Shown here: positions 1-9,171 of the stretch, in pieces | Layout: each line of letters begins with the position of its first letter | How positions within the stretch are numbered: position 1 is the first letter of the stretch | Source: Lachnospiraceae bacterium | GTDB taxonomy: Bacteria; Bacillota; Clostridia; Lachnospirales; Lachnospiraceae | Direction: 5' to 3' | DNA length: 64,000 bases | Assembly: GCA_023664345.1 (NCBI GenBank) | Contig: JAMPFQ010000005.1 | Location: forward strand, 124,001 to 188,000 | Translations under genes and position numbers: made by a program | The notes under the pieces: model-generated | Databases searched by the model: none | Told to the model about the DNA's origin: nothing | What the model saw: only the letters and a program-made list of their open reading frames with translations

Positions 1-536
1 AAGAAAAGCTGGCTGATGAAGAATTCCGCCCCCGCGTCCTGCTTTCTCTTTAAATGGTTCAGATCGGATTCCATGCTGAAACTCTCAAAATGCTTTTCGG
101 GATAGCACGCGCCCGCCATGTGCAGGTCGGTGCGCTCTTTCAGGAAACTCATCATATCGTTTGCATGGGCGAAATCCCTTGATTCAAACTGTTCGTCGCT
201 CATATCCTTGGGACGGTCGCCCCGGAGGGCAAGGATGTGGTTTACATTTTTTTCCTTTAATCCTGCCGCCACCTGGAGCAGCTGTTCCTTTTTGTTTCCC
301 ACGCAGGTCATATGTGCCACGGCATCGATCTTAAGTTTGTTCTGGATGTAGGACGCGATCTCCATCGTCTTGCCGGAACGGCTTCCGCCTGCACCGTATG
401 TGACGCTGATAAAGTCGGGCTGCAGAAGCGCCATCTTGTCCAATACTTCAAAGGCAGCGTCAAATTCCCCGTCTTTCTTGGGAGGAAATACCTCAAAGGA
501 AATACTCTTTTTGTTCTCAAACATATCTTTAATCAT
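1..536 (-). CDS. metF: 5,10-methylenetetrahydrofolate reductase (partial, 3' end outside window)
   Basis: Reduces 5,10-methylene-THF to 5-methyl-THF in the cytosol, feeding methionine synthesis and one-carbon flow. About 178 N-terminal residues are present. They contain the family signatures EVFPPK near residue 16, SVTYGAGG in the FAD-binding barrel and AGAEFFISQ at the window edge. The start at 536 is set by a GGAGA ribosome-binding site about 9 bases upstream. The 5' leader (about 570-600) can fold into a short interrupted stem (TCGGT/ACCGA enclosing CCAG/CTGG), which may be regulatory. The gene is transcribed away from the MoxR operon. The assignment is firm. Whether the missing C-terminus is intact cannot be seen. 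Confidence 0.95.
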   Translation of the reverse strand, partial: MIKDMFENKKSISFEVFPPKKDGEFDAAFEVLDKMALLQPDFISVTYGAGGSRSGKTMEIASYIQNKLKIDAVAHMTCVGNKKEQLLQVAAGLKEKNVNHILALRGDRPKDMSDEQFESRDFAHANDMMSFLKERTDLHMAGACYPEKHFESFSMESDLNHLKRKQDAGAEFFISQLF

Positions 537-692
537 GATGAACCGTCTCCTTATTTTGATCAGTAACAGTTCGGTACCAGTGATGTCTGGCGGAACCGAG
601 TCGAAATATTGATCATGAAATTATTGTAACAATTCCTTTATTTTACAACAGGAATATGGTAACATGAAACTGTATGGATTTCAAGAAAAACA

Positions 693-732
693 GTCTCGAA
701 ATGGGAGCGCAGAGGCGCTGGAATGGGGAGAC
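693..732 (+). promoter_or_regulatory. leader stem-loop upstream of the MoxR gene
   Basis: GTCTC (693-697) pairs with GAGAC (728-732). AGCGC (706-710) and GCGCT (715-719) form an inner hairpin with an AGAG loop, separated from the outer stem by purine-rich internal-loop strands. Outer stem and flanks (CAGTCTCG...GAGACCGGAA) resemble those of the 103-bp tandem element at 11.98-12.2 kb. Function is unknown. Confidence 0.4.
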
Positions 733-758
733 CGGAATAGAAAGGCAGGAAGATATAT

Positions 759-1580
759 ATGGAGTTGCAGGGATTTCAGGGAACGGGGGAATATGTGGCC
801 AGCGAGGAACTGATGGCCAGCGTGAACATTGCGATCGCACTCAAGAAGCCGCTTCTGATCAAGGGTGAGCCGGGTACGGGCAAGACCATGCTGGCGGAGG
901 CGGTGGCAAAGGCTCTGGGTAAAAAGCTGCTGATCTGGAACATCAAATCCACCACCAAGGCCCAGGAGGGACTGTATGTATATGATACCATCCAGCGTCT
1001 CTATGACGGCCAGTTCGGCGAGGAAGGGGTGGATGATATCGCCCGTTATATCAAGCTGGGAAAGCTGGGCGAGGCGTTTGACAGTGAGGAACAGGTGGTG
1101 CTTTTGATCGACGAGATCGACAAGGCGGATCTGGAGTTCCCTAACGACCTGCTCTGGGAACTGGATCAGATGGAGTTTTATATCAACGAGACGAAACGCA
1201 CGGTGAAAGCGAAGCACCGTCCCATTGTGATCATCACATCCAACGCGGAGAAGGAACTGCCCGACGCGTTCCTGCGCCGCTGTATCTTCCACTATATCGA
1301 TTTCCCCGACGAGCGCCTGATGGAGGAGATTGTGCGGGTGCATTTCCCCGATGTGGAGGCAAACCTGCTGAAGAACGCCATGGAGGTATTTTACAACATC
1401 AGGGCTATCCGGGATATCCGTAAGAAGCCCAGCACCTCCGAACTGATCGACTGGATCAATGCGCTGCAGATCGGCGGTATCCCCGCTGACAGGATCAAAG
1501 CGGAACTGCCTTTTGTGGGCACGGTGGTGAAAAAGGACGAGGATTTGGAACTGGTGAGGCAGGAAAAGGGAAACTTATAA
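759..1580 (+). CDS. MoxR-type AAA+ ATPase
   Basis: Cytosolic AAA+ ATPase of the MoxR group, a family that works with VWA-domain partners as a chaperone or remodelling pair. The 273 residues show Walker A GEPGTGKT (36-43), Walker B LLIDE (115-119), sensor-1 ITSN (159-162) and an FLRR arginine-finger region (171-174). ATG 759 has an AGGAAG ribosome-binding site. A VWA-domain gene lies 560 bases downstream on the same strand with one unknown gene between, the classic MoxR/VWA pairing. The substrate is unknown. The AAA+ call is very secure; the specific physiological role is not. Confidence 0.9.
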   Translation: MELQGFQGTGEYVASEELMASVNIAIALKKPLLIKGEPGTGKTMLAEAVAKALGKKLLIWNIKSTTKAQEGLYVYDTIQRLYDGQFGEEGVDDIARYIKLGKLGEAFDSEEQVVLLIDEIDKADLEFPNDLLWELDQMEFYINETKRTVKAKHRPIVIITSNAEKELPDAFLRRCIFHYIDFPDERLMEEIVRVHFPDVEANLLKNAMEVFYNIRAIRDIRKKPSTSELIDWINALQIGGIPADRIKAELPFVGTVVKKDEDLELVRQEKGNL

Positions 1581-1582
1581 AA

Positions 1583-1624
1583 AAGCGTCCTGACGGACGC
1601 TTCGAAGAATGCTTCGCATTCTTC
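1583..1624. terminator. two adjacent hairpins after the MoxR gene
   Basis: AAGCGTCC-TGAC-GGACGCTT (1583-1602) is followed at once by GAAGAATGC-TTC-GCATTCTTC (1604-1624). Six A residues precede the first stem, so on the minus strand it would be a good intrinsic terminator. On the plus strand the T-run is missing, so it may only attenuate MoxR transcription. There is no minus-strand gene immediately to the right that needs it. Confidence 0.45.
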
Positions 1625-1786
1625 CCCAACCAGGGCGAAATTTCCTATAAGATAAAATAGTTTCATGACAGTAGAACGGATTCAGGATGGGAATGATATC
1701 TTCGGAAATGAAACCGGGAAAAATCAACTTTGAATCCGCCGAATCGGGATATGAATGAGCGTTGACGCAAGGAGCGGAATTTGTAA

Positions 1787-2140
1787 ATGAGAAGACTGAC
1801 AATCCACAGGGAAAAGGCCATTGCGGCCTGTCTCATGACGGTTAAGATCTATATTACCAGCAGCGCCGTCTTTGATATGGAAAATAAGAAAGAAGTAATG
1901 ATCCAGGGAGAAAAATGCCGGAAGCTGGGAAAACTGAAAAACGGCGAGGAGAAGACTTTCCTGATCGGTGAGGGAAGCGCAAGGGTATATGGTATCTATG
2001 ATCTGCCCAGCAAGAGCATGGGGGATTGCATCAGCATTCCGGAGGGAACGGAAGAGATCCAGATCAGCGGAAGATCGGTGTTTGCCCCGAGTCTGGGGAA
2101 TCCTTTTCAGTTCAACGAACAGATTTTGCCGGAGGTTTAG
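1787..2140 (+). CDS. uncharacterised protein between MoxR and VWA genes
   Basis: 117 residues, not recognised. No signal peptide, membrane segment or known motif is visible. The sequence has the look of a small beta-rich soluble domain, with repeated short hydrophobic strands and a conserved-looking GEKCRKLGKLKNGEEKTF segment. AAGGAG lies 12 bases before ATG 1787. Its last codons contain the GGAGG site of the VWA gene, which starts two bases after its stop, so the two are probably co-translated. Position suggests an accessory or substrate of the MoxR-VWA pair; that is inference from context only. Confidence 0.7.
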   Translation: MRRLTIHREKAIAACLMTVKIYITSSAVFDMENKKEVMIQGEKCRKLGKLKNGEEKTFLIGEGSARVYGIYDLPSKSMGDCISIPEGTEEIQISGRSVFAPSLGNPFQFNEQILPEV

Positions 2141-2142
2141 GG

Positions 2143-3348
2143 ATGTTCATAAAATTTTTTCAGGCCCTGCGCGAAAAGGGGCTGCGGGTCACGCTGGGTG
2201 AATTTCTGACCCTCCAGGAGGCGCTGGACAAGGGGCTGTGCGGCAGTTCCCTGACCCGGTTTTACTATGTGGCGCGGATGATCCTGGTAAAGAGCGAGAC
2301 GGATTTTGACAAATTTGATATGGCCTTTGACGAGTGCTTCCGCCCGGCGCAGAAGGAGACGGAAGTGGGGAAAGAGATGCTCCGCTGGCTGGACAAGTCC
2401 GATATGCTGGAACTTGCCCATGAGGAGGCCCGCGCCCACTTAAACCAGATGGAGGATATCCAGGTGGACAAGGAGCAGGTGGAGGAGACCTTTAAGCAGA
2501 GGCTGAAAGACCAGAACGAGGAACACAACGGGGGCAGCTTCTGGATCGGCACCATGGGAAAGACTTCCTTCGGCAATATGGGCGGCAATGTGGGAGGCGT
2601 CCGGGTAGGAGGACAGACGGGGTATCAGTCCGCGTTTTCTGTTGTGGGTGCCAGGAAATACCGTGATTTCCGGGACGACAGGGTGCTGGACAACAGGCAG
2701 TTCCAGCTGGCGTTCCGCAAGCTGCGGCAGTTTTCCAGCAGGCTGGATATCCCGGAGACGGAACTGGACATCAACGGAACCGTGGATAAGACCTGCAACA
2801 ATGGCGGCTGTCTGCAGATTGTCATGCAAAAGCCCAGGAAGAATGCGGTAAAGCTGCTGCTTTTGATGGATTCCGGCGGGACAATGATCCCCTTCAGCAG
2901 CCTGCTCAACGACCTGTTCCAGGCGGTGCATAAGTCCAATCATTACAAGGACGTAAAGACTTACTATTTCCACAACTGCATTTACAGCAAGGTGTACAAG
3001 ACCCCGGAGTGCGAGAACGGCGATTGGGTGGACACGGAATGGATGTTCCGCAATATTGACAGCGATTACAAGGTGATCATCGTGGGGGACGCCGCCATGG
3101 CGCCGGAGGAACTGTATTCGGATACCGGGAATTACAGGGGGCCTAACGGCGGCCTGTCAGGGTATGAATGGCTGAAGCTGGTGAAGAAGAAGTATAAAAA
3201 GGTGGTATGGCTGAATCCCAAGATGGCGCCCGGCAGGGCTCCGTGGCGGGAGGCGGAGACCGCGGTGAAAGAACTTTTCCCTATGTACAAGCTGACAATA
3301 GACGGTCTCAACCAGGCCATGACGAAACTGATGATGAATAAGGCGTAG
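2143..3348 (+). CDS. VWA-domain protein (CoxE-like partner of MoxR)
   Basis: 401-residue soluble protein with a helical N-terminal half, a glycine-rich linker (about 129-163) and a C-terminal von Willebrand A-like domain. The metal-site strand reads LLLLMDSGGTM (DSGGT at 243-247) instead of canonical DxSxS, so the MIDAS is altered. The start is ATG 2143, chosen because GGAGG at 2131-2135 sits 7 bases upstream; in-frame ATGs further left fall inside the preceding gene. It is probably the effector or adaptor half of the MoxR system. The VWA call is good; metal binding is uncertain. Confidence 0.85.
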   Translation: MFIKFFQALREKGLRVTLGEFLTLQEALDKGLCGSSLTRFYYVARMILVKSETDFDKFDMAFDECFRPAQKETEVGKEMLRWLDKSDMLELAHEEARAHLNQMEDIQVDKEQVEETFKQRLKDQNEEHNGGSFWIGTMGKTSFGNMGGNVGGVRVGGQTGYQSAFSVVGARKYRDFRDDRVLDNRQFQLAFRKLRQFSSRLDIPETELDINGTVDKTCNNGGCLQIVMQKPRKNAVKLLLLMDSGGTMIPFSSLLNDLFQAVHKSNHYKDVKTYYFHNCIYSKVYKTPECENGDWVDTEWMFRNIDSDYKVIIVGDAAMAPEELYSDTGNYRGPNGGLSGYEWLKLVKKKYKKVVWLNPKMAPGRAPWREAETAVKELFPMYKLTIDGLNQAMTKLMMNKA

Positions 3349-3477
3349 GACTGGAAAAGAGGATTGCGGCGACTGCGGGAGGGAGTGACAGGTTCTTGAA
3401 AAATCTCCCCATCCATGATACCATATCTTTGTTTTAAAACAGGATACTAAAATTACAGGAAAGGTACGGAAAATAAA

Positions 3478-4701
3478 ATGACAGTATTTGATGAATTAAA
3501 AGCGAGGGGGCTGTTGGCGCAGCTGACCGACGAGGAGGAGATCAAGGAGTTGATCAACAACGGAAAGGCGGTATTTTATATCGGCTTCGATCCCACGGCG
3601 GACAGCCTTCATGTGGGCCACTTTATGGCGCTCTGCCTGATGAAGAGACTACAGATGGCGGGAAATAAGCCCATCGCCCTGATCGGCGGCGGCACCGGCA
3701 TGATCGGCGACCCTTCCGGGCGCACGGACATGCGGAATATGATGACCACGGAGACCATCGACCACAACTGTGAATGCTTTAAGAAGCAGATGAGCCGCTT
3801 TATCGAGTTCGGTGAAGACAAGGCTCTGATGGTGAACAACGCGGACTGGCTGCGCGACTTAAACTATATTGAATTTATCCGGGATATCGGCGTTCATTTC
3901 TCCGTGAACCGTATGCTTACCGCGGAGTGTTACAAACAGCGCATGGAAAAGGGATTGAGTTTCCTGGAATTTAACTACATGATCATGCAGAGTTACGATT
4001 TCCTCTGCCTGTATGAGAAATACGGCTGTAACATGCAGTTCGGCGGCGACGACCAGTGGAGCAATATGCTTGGGGGCACGGAACTGATTCGCAGGAAGCT
4101 GGGCAAGGATGCCTATGCCATGACCATCACCCTGCTTCTGAATTCCGAGGGAAAGAAGATGGGGAAGACTCAGAAAGGCGCCGTGTGGCTGGATCCGGAT
4201 AAGACATCGCCCTTTGAGTTTTATCAGTACTGGAGGAACGTGGCCGACGCGGATGTGCTGAAATGCCTGCGCATGCTGACTTTCCTGTCCTTAGAGCAGA
4301 TCGATGAGATGGATAAATGGGAGGGCAGCCAGCTGAACCAGGCCAAGGAGATTCTGGCCTTTGAACTGACCAAGATGATCCATGGCGAGGAGGAAGCGGC
4401 GAAAGCACAGGAGAGCGCAAGGGCATTGTTCACGGGCGGAAATGCCGCGGAGATGCCTGCTTATGAGCTGCAGGACGGCGATTTCCTGAACGGGGCCATC
4501 GATATCCTGGGGGTACTGGCCAGTTCCGGGCTGACCGCGTCCCGCTCCGAGGCGAGGCGTGCCGTGGAGCAGGGCGGTGTCACCGTGGACGGCGAGAAAG
4601 TGACGGATGTAAAGACCTCTTATGCGCCCGATCGGTTTATGGGAGAAGGCATGGTGGTAAAGCGCGGCAAGAAGAATTTCAAAAGGATTCTGAAAAAATA
4701 G
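3478..4701 (+). CDS. tyrS: tyrosyl-tRNA synthetase
   Basis: Class I aminoacyl-tRNA synthetase that charges tRNA-Tyr in the cytosol. It is 407 residues, the usual length. HVGH (45-48) is the HIGH motif, and the binding pocket shows [13 protein letters not shown] and [13 protein letters not shown] (227-231) is the KMSKS loop. A C-terminal S4 RNA-binding domain (about 340-407) ends in a lysine-rich tail. AGGAAAGG precedes ATG 3478. No T-box leader is visible in the 129 bases upstream, so it appears to lack the tRNA-sensing control common for such genes in Firmicutes. Confidence 0.97.
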   Translation: MTVFDELKARGLLAQLTDEEEIKELINNGKAVFYIGFDPTADSLHVGHFMALCLMKRLQMAGNKPIALIGGGTGMIGDPSGRTDMRNMMTTETIDHNCECFKKQMSRFIEFGEDKALMVNNADWLRDLNYIEFIRDIGVHFSVNRMLTAECYKQRMEKGLSFLEFNYMIMQSYDFLCLYEKYGCNMQFGGDDQWSNMLGGTELIRRKLGKDAYAMTITLLLNSEGKKMGKTQKGAVWLDPDKTSPFEFYQYWRNVADADVLKCLRMLTFLSLEQIDEMDKWEGSQLNQAKEILAFELTKMIHGEEEAAKAQESARALFTGGNAAEMPAYELQDGDFLNGAIDILGVLASSGLTASRSEARRAVEQGGVTVDGEKVTDVKTSYAPDRFMGEGMVVKRGKKNFKRILKK

Positions 4702-4731
4702 GAAAACTTGGTTGAAATAGAAAAAGATCTG

Positions 4732-4760
4732 TTGCGGTATTATCCTATATATGTTAAAAT
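4732..4760 (+). promoter_or_regulatory. sigma-A-type promoter for the mechanosensitive-channel gene
   Basis: TTGCGG (4732-4737), a 17-base spacer, then TAAAAT (4755-4760), followed by a GAGGAGG ribosome-binding site and ATG 4789. Spacing and position fit a housekeeping promoter. Confidence 0.55.
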
Positions 4761-4788
4761 TTTATAAAAAATCAAGAGGAGGAAGCAT

Positions 4789-5994
4789 ATGAGGTTTATT
4801 GATTCTTTTCTGGCTGCCATCGGCAACGGCATATGGTCCGTGATCGCAGCTGCACTGATCCTGGTGGCGGCTTTTGTGGTGGCGGCTATCGTGAAATCGC
4901 TGGTACTGAAGCTGCTTGGCAAGGGCAAGGTAGGTGAGTTCTTTGACAAGCTGGACTCCGCGGACGGTGACGGCAAAGGCGGAAGCACTAAGGAGTTCAT
5001 AGGAAAGCTGGTTCATCTGCTGGTATTCCTGCTCTTTGTTCCCGGCATCTTTTCCGTGCTGGGCATGAGAGAGGTCATTTCTCCCATCACGGGGCTGCTG
5101 AACACGGTCTGGGGCTATATTCCCAATATTGTTGCGGCGGTGATTGTGCTGGTGGTGGGCTGTTTTGTGGCAAAACTGGTGCGTCAGCTTCTGATTCCTG
5201 TGTTCAACAAGCTGAATGTGGATAAGCTGCAGGAGAAAGCGGGCGTTGAGGTTCCCAGCAGCGCGAAGCTTTCCGGGACACTGGCATACATCGTGTATGT
5301 GCTGATCCTGATCCCCATGATCGTGATGGCGCTGGATGTGCTGAACATCAGCGTGATCTCCACTCCTGCGGTACATATGCTGGATATGATCTTCAGCTTC
5401 ATCCCCAACATTTTCGTGGGTCTGGTGATCATTGTGATCGGCTGCATGATCGGCAAGTTTGTGAGCCAGATCGTAACGCGCCTGATCGCATCCGCCGGAC
5501 TGGATGAAAAACTGTCCAAACTGCTGGATGAAGAGAAGAATGCCAAGTTTGAACTGTCCAAATTCGTGGGCACAGTGGTCAATGTGGTGGTAGTGATCTT
5601 CTTTGTGGTAGAGGGCGTAAATGTTCTTAAGCTGGAAGTGCTGACTGATATCGGCGCCGCTGTGATCGGATACATGCCTGCGGTCTTAAGTGCGGTATTG
5701 ATCCTGGCGATCTGCTTTGTGGCAGGTTCCGCGGCTTCCAGGGCGCTGGTGAAGCGCGGACATGTGGCTTACGGGCTGATCGCGAAGTGCGCGATCCTGA
5801 CGGTGGGCGTATTTATGGTACTGAGCCAGCTGGGTATCGCGGAAGAGATCGTCAACACCACATTCAAGCTGGTTCTGGCTGCCCTGGCGGTGGCATTCGC
5901 GATCGCTTTCGGCATGGGCGGCAAAGAGTTTGCCTCTCGCACTCTGAAGAAGCTGGAAGACAGCATGGAGAACGGCGCGGATAAGAAAGAGTAA
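4789..5994 (+). CDS. CmpX-type membrane protein with mechanosensitive-channel TM repeats
   Basis: 401 residues with about eight hydrophobic helices. Three times the protein shows the pattern of a helix ending in a GYIPNI/SFIPNI/GYMPAV turn followed by a long helix with VGCFVAK/IGCMIGK-like small residues. This is the conserved TM-helix repeat found in CmpX/YnaI-like members of the mechanosensitive channel superfamily. The final segment AFAIAFGMGGKEFASR resembles the pore helix and start of the MscS beta domain, but the protein ends soon after, so the usual MscS cytoplasmic vestibule is absent. It is probably a cytoplasmic membrane protein tied to osmotic or envelope stress; gating is not established. 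Confidence 0.8.
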   Translation: MRFIDSFLAAIGNGIWSVIAAALILVAAFVVAAIVKSLVLKLLGKGKVGEFFDKLDSADGDGKGGSTKEFIGKLVHLLVFLLFVPGIFSVLGMREVISPITGLLNTVWGYIPNIVAAVIVLVVGCFVAKLVRQLLIPVFNKLNVDKLQEKAGVEVPSSAKLSGTLAYIVYVLILIPMIVMALDVLNISVISTPAVHMLDMIFSFIPNIFVGLVIIVIGCMIGKFVSQIVTRLIASAGLDEKLSKLLDEEKNAKFELSKFVGTVVNVVVVIFFVVEGVNVLKLEVLTDIGAAVIGYMPAVLSAVLILAICFVAGSAASRALVKRGHVAYGLIAKCAILTVGVFMVLSQLGIAEEIVNTTFKLVLAALAVAFAIAFGMGGKEFASRTLKKLEDSMENGADKKE

Positions 5995-6050
5995 TGTTTT
6001 CATGCCCCCTCTCATATACATATAGCAGAATATGTTAGGAGGGGTTCCCT

Positions 6051-7532
6051 ATGGATCATGCATCGAATACATACGATCTCTATCGTGATATACAAAAAAG
6101 GACCGGAGGAGAAATCTACATAGGCGTACTGGGACCGGTGCGCACCGGAAAGTCTACTTTTATCAAACGCTTTATGGAGGAACTTGTGCTTCCCGTGATG
6201 GAGGATGAGCACGCAAAAGTGCGGGCGCAGGATGAACTGCCCCAGAGCGCGGGCGGCAGGACCATTACCACCACGGAACCCAAGTTCATTCCCAATGAGG
6301 CGGCGAAAGTAGTCTTGAGCGGTGACATACCTGTTTCGGTGCGCCTTATCGATTGTGTGGGATATATGGTGGAAGGCGCCGCTGGACATATGGAAGAGGA
6401 CGTGGAGCGCATGGTGAAGACGCCATGGTTCGACTATGAGATCCCTTTTACCCAGGCGGCGGAGATCGGTACGGATAAGGTCATGAACGATCATTCCACC
6501 ATAGGCCTGGTGATCACCACGGACGGCAGTTTCGGGGAACTTCCCAGGAATAATTACCTGGAGGCGGAGGAGAAGACCATACTGGCCTTAAAGAAGCTCC
6601 GCAAGCCGTTCCTGGTGCTGGTGAACAGCCAGAAGCCTTATTCGGAGGAAGCGAAAGCGGTGGCGGCGGAGATCGGTGAAAAGTACGGTGTAGCCGCTGT
6701 CACGGTGAACTGCGAACAGCTGAAAAAAGACGATATCAACATGCTGCTGGAGAAAGTGCTCTATGAATTTCCCATTTCTTCCATTGAGTTTTATATGCCC
6801 AAGTGGGTGGAGATGCTCTCCAATGACAACCGGATGAAACAGGATATCATTGAGAAAGTGAAGCTTCTGATGAAAGACTACAGCACCATCCGCAATGTCC
6901 TTGAGAAGCCCATCGAGATGGAGAGTGAGTACATAAAACGCTGCAAGACGGATGCGGTAAGGCTTTCTGACGGCGTGATCAGGGTGCAGCTGGATGTGGA
7001 GGAATCCTATTATTATGAGATGCTGACAGAGATGGTGGGAGAGCAGATCGCGGATGAATACCAGCTGATCAGCAAGCTGAAGAATTTCGCGGCCATGAAG
7101 CATGAGTACGCGAAAGTCCTGGACGCGGTGAATATGGTCCGGATGAAAGGATACGGCGTAGTGACGCCGGATCGGGATGAGATCATCCTGGAGAAGCCGG
7201 AACTGATCAAACACGGCAATAAATTCGGTGTGAAGATCAGGGCTTCCAGTCCCTCCATCCACATGATCCGAGCAAACATCGAGACAGAGATCGCTCCCAT
7301 TGTAGGAACGCAGGAACAGGCAGACGACCTGATCAGTTACATCGATCAGACAGATAAAGAGAACGGTATCTGGGACACCAATATTTTCGGGAAGACCATC
7401 GAACAGCTGGTAAATGACGGAATCACTGCAAAAGTGGCGGTGATCGGTGAGGAAAGCCAGATAAAATTGCAGGATACCATGCAGAAGATCGTAAATGACA
7501 GCAATGGGGGCATGGTCTGCATCATCATCTGA
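6051..7532 (+). CDS. spoIVA: stage IV sporulation protein A (spore coat scaffold ATPase)
   Basis: SpoIVA polymerises with ATP hydrolysis on the forespore surface as the basement layer of the coat. The 493 residues match the usual length. Walker A GPVRTGKST is at 28-36, SAGGRTITTTEPKF provides the switch-like region, and the C-terminus MVCIII is typical. GGAGG precedes ATG 6051. A mother-cell sigma-E promoter would be expected. A CATATACAT stretch near 6018 is suggestive, but no convincing -35 was found. The gene's 3' end overlaps the convergent membrane gene by 8 bases. This is strong evidence that the organism makes endospores. Confidence 0.97.
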   Translation: MDHASNTYDLYRDIQKRTGGEIYIGVLGPVRTGKSTFIKRFMEELVLPVMEDEHAKVRAQDELPQSAGGRTITTTEPKFIPNEAAKVVLSGDIPVSVRLIDCVGYMVEGAAGHMEEDVERMVKTPWFDYEIPFTQAAEIGTDKVMNDHSTIGLVITTDGSFGELPRNNYLEAEEKTILALKKLRKPFLVLVNSQKPYSEEAKAVAAEIGEKYGVAAVTVNCEQLKKDDINMLLEKVLYEFPISSIEFYMPKWVEMLSNDNRMKQDIIEKVKLLMKDYSTIRNVLEKPIEMESEYIKRCKTDAVRLSDGVIRVQLDVEESYYYEMLTEMVGEQIADEYQLISKLKNFAAMKHEYAKVLDAVNMVRMKGYGVVTPDRDEIILEKPELIKHGNKFGVKIRASSPSIHMIRANIETEIAPIVGTQEQADDLISYIDQTDKENGIWDTNIFGKTIEQLVNDGITAKVAVIGEESQIKLQDTMQKIVNDSNGGMVCIII

Positions 7533-8961
7533 CCTGCAGTTCGGCGTAATAGGGGAACGCGTGCCCATACACGGTGATGAAAGCGGAAAGAACGATCAAC
7601 AGGATAAGGAACACACACAGGCCTGTGAGCAGATGACCGGATCCGGTTTCGCTCATGGGCTTTTTCAGCTTTGCGGCCAGGACGGGGATCATGCTTACCG
7701 CTTTTTCCAGGCCCCGGACGCAGTAATAGCAGAGCGGGAGCAGCATGGGCATCAGATATCGTCCCTGGGGCTGGTAATCGGTACCGTAGGAATAGATGAT
7801 GCTCAGGATAAAAGGGATAAGAATGCAGAGCGCCATGTTTGCATGAAAGAACCTGTTTAACGCGGTGCGGCCTGAGAAATCGATGCCTTTCGTTTTTCTG
7901 CCCATAAGGGACGTGGGCAGTATGCTCCCCAGGATCCCGACCAGGAACAGGAACTTGTAAAACCGATAGATCCACAGCGCGGTGGTGACGATCATGGGAC
8001 CGTACATGCAGATGAAGCTGTTGATCGAAAGTACCAGAAAATCCGACCGGAACAGCATGGAGGGCACACTGTAGCCCATGGACTGATAGGTGACGCGGAC
8101 GTCCGCTTTCATGTTTTCATTGCCGTAAAGTTCGCCGCACAGGCTTCTGGTGCGCAGCCCAAGGAAATCCCCGTCATAGAGGATATAGCTTCTGATGAAC
8201 CACCAGGCGATTCCCAGCAGCACAAGGGCGCTGATAAAGAGTCCCTTTTTCAGGAGTGGCTTCCAGTCCAGGCGGATGCGGCCGCCCTGTGAGGACAGAA
8301 AATGTGCGGTAAAGAGCAGGATGCAGCTTAAGATAAAGCCATAGGCATTGTAATAGGACAGGGCGCACAGTATGATGCCGATGGACATGATCAGGCAGGA
8401 ACGGTAGCGGAAATGATCCTGCAGGCAGCATGTCAGGCCATAGAGTATGACGGCGATGGACATCATACAGCAGGAGTCGGTATTGACATAGGTATGCAGG
8501 AAGAAACTCTGGGGCATGAACATGGTGAGGAAGCAGAAGAGCCATTGCAGCGCCCGGTTCTGAAACCACTTCCTGCCCAGCAGCAGGAGGAACACCGCCA
8601 TGATCAGGCCAAACACAAAATCCACCATGCGGGCGGTGTAGAACAGGAAATCAGGATCCTGGGTAAAACAGCCTGCCAGCCGCATGGAATAGCCCTGGAC
8701 CATATAGGGCAGGATGGGCTGGAACGCGTAGGAAAAGCCGTAGGACGGGATGCGGATGGATTCGTCAAAGCCGTTGGGGAGCGTGCCATGCTCCGCGATA
8801 TACCGGGGAATCAGGTAACGGTTGAATTCATCCGGAGGATCGCCGAAAGGCTGCCGGAACAGAAGCGAGAGTCCCAGGATAAAATACAGGGCAAAAAAGC
8901 AGATGGTCAGCAGTTTCTGTGGGTCGATATGTTTTAAAAATGTATTCTGTATCTTTTTCAT
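7525..8961 (-). CDS. polytopic membrane protein, GT-C / DUF2142-like glycosyltransferase
   Basis: 478 residues with about eleven predicted membrane helices. A large first extracytoplasmic loop begins with FGDPPDEFNRY, the acidic DxxDE-type motif expected at the active site of GT-C-fold, lipid-linked-sugar-dependent transferases. The overall look is closest to DUF2142 / ArnT-like proteins. The acceptor is unknown. The C-terminus is on the minus strand and overlaps the end of spoIVA by 8 bases, leaving no room for a terminator between them. AAGGA lies 13 bases before the start, so translation may be modest. Family placement is by motif and topology only. Confidence 0.65.
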   Translation of the reverse strand: MKKIQNTFLKHIDPQKLLTICFFALYFILGLSLLFRQPFGDPPDEFNRYLIPRYIAEHGTLPNGFDESIRIPSYGFSYAFQPILPYMVQGYSMRLAGCFTQDPDFLFYTARMVDFVFGLIMAVFLLLLGRKWFQNRALQWLFCFLTMFMPQSFFLHTYVNTDSCCMMSIAVILYGLTCCLQDHFRYRSCLIMSIGIILCALSYYNAYGFILSCILLFTAHFLSSQGGRIRLDWKPLLKKGLFISALVLLGIAWWFIRSYILYDGDFLGLRTRSLCGELYGNENMKADVRVTYQSMGYSVPSMLFRSDFLVLSINSFICMYGPMIVTTALWIYRFYKFLFLVGILGSILPTSLMGRKTKGIDFSGRTALNRFFHANMALCILIPFILSIIYSYGTDYQPQGRYLMPMLLPLCYYCVRGLEKAVSMIPVLAAKLKKPMSETGSGHLLTGLCVFLILLIVLSAFITVYGHAFPYYAELQVR

Positions 8962-9030
8962 AAAGTGTTTGTGATCCTTGCGTTCATATTTTGGACTGTG
9001 TTAATATTGTGTTATGTTACTGCATGTTCC

Positions 9031-9148
9031 GGGCAGAGACCCGAAAAATCAGAGATTTTTCGGGTTCGCTTCGCTCGTCAGATTCCCGAATAAGCATCTG
9101 CTCGTGCAAGCACGGCATCTGCTTTTTCGGGTACTTGACTCTGCCCTT
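9031..9148. other. nested inverted-repeat element in the 377-base gap before punA
   Basis: The gap 8962-9338 has no gene. GGGCAGAG (9031-9038) pairs with CTCTGCCC (9139-9146), and CCCGAAAAA (9040-9048) with TTTTTCGGG (9123-9131), enclosing about 75 bases. An alternative perfect 10-bp hairpin CCGAAAAATC/GATTTTTCGG (9041-9063) competes with it. This looks like a folded RNA or REP-like element. Function is not known. Confidence 0.5.
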
Positions 9149-9171
9149 TGCGGACATTGTACCATGTTTCC

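Noticed and set aside
681-1343. 220-codon minus-strand frame opposite the MoxR gene
   Set aside because: The plus strand carries Walker motifs and MoxR sequence in order; the minus frame is low-information.
3349-3477. Possible T-box leader before tyrS
   Set aside because: No specifier stem, no T-box core sequence and no terminator/antiterminator pair visible.
5995-6050. Possible sigma-E promoter of spoIVA (CATATACAT near 6018)
   Set aside because: A -10-like string exists but no -35 at the right spacing; too weak to annotate.
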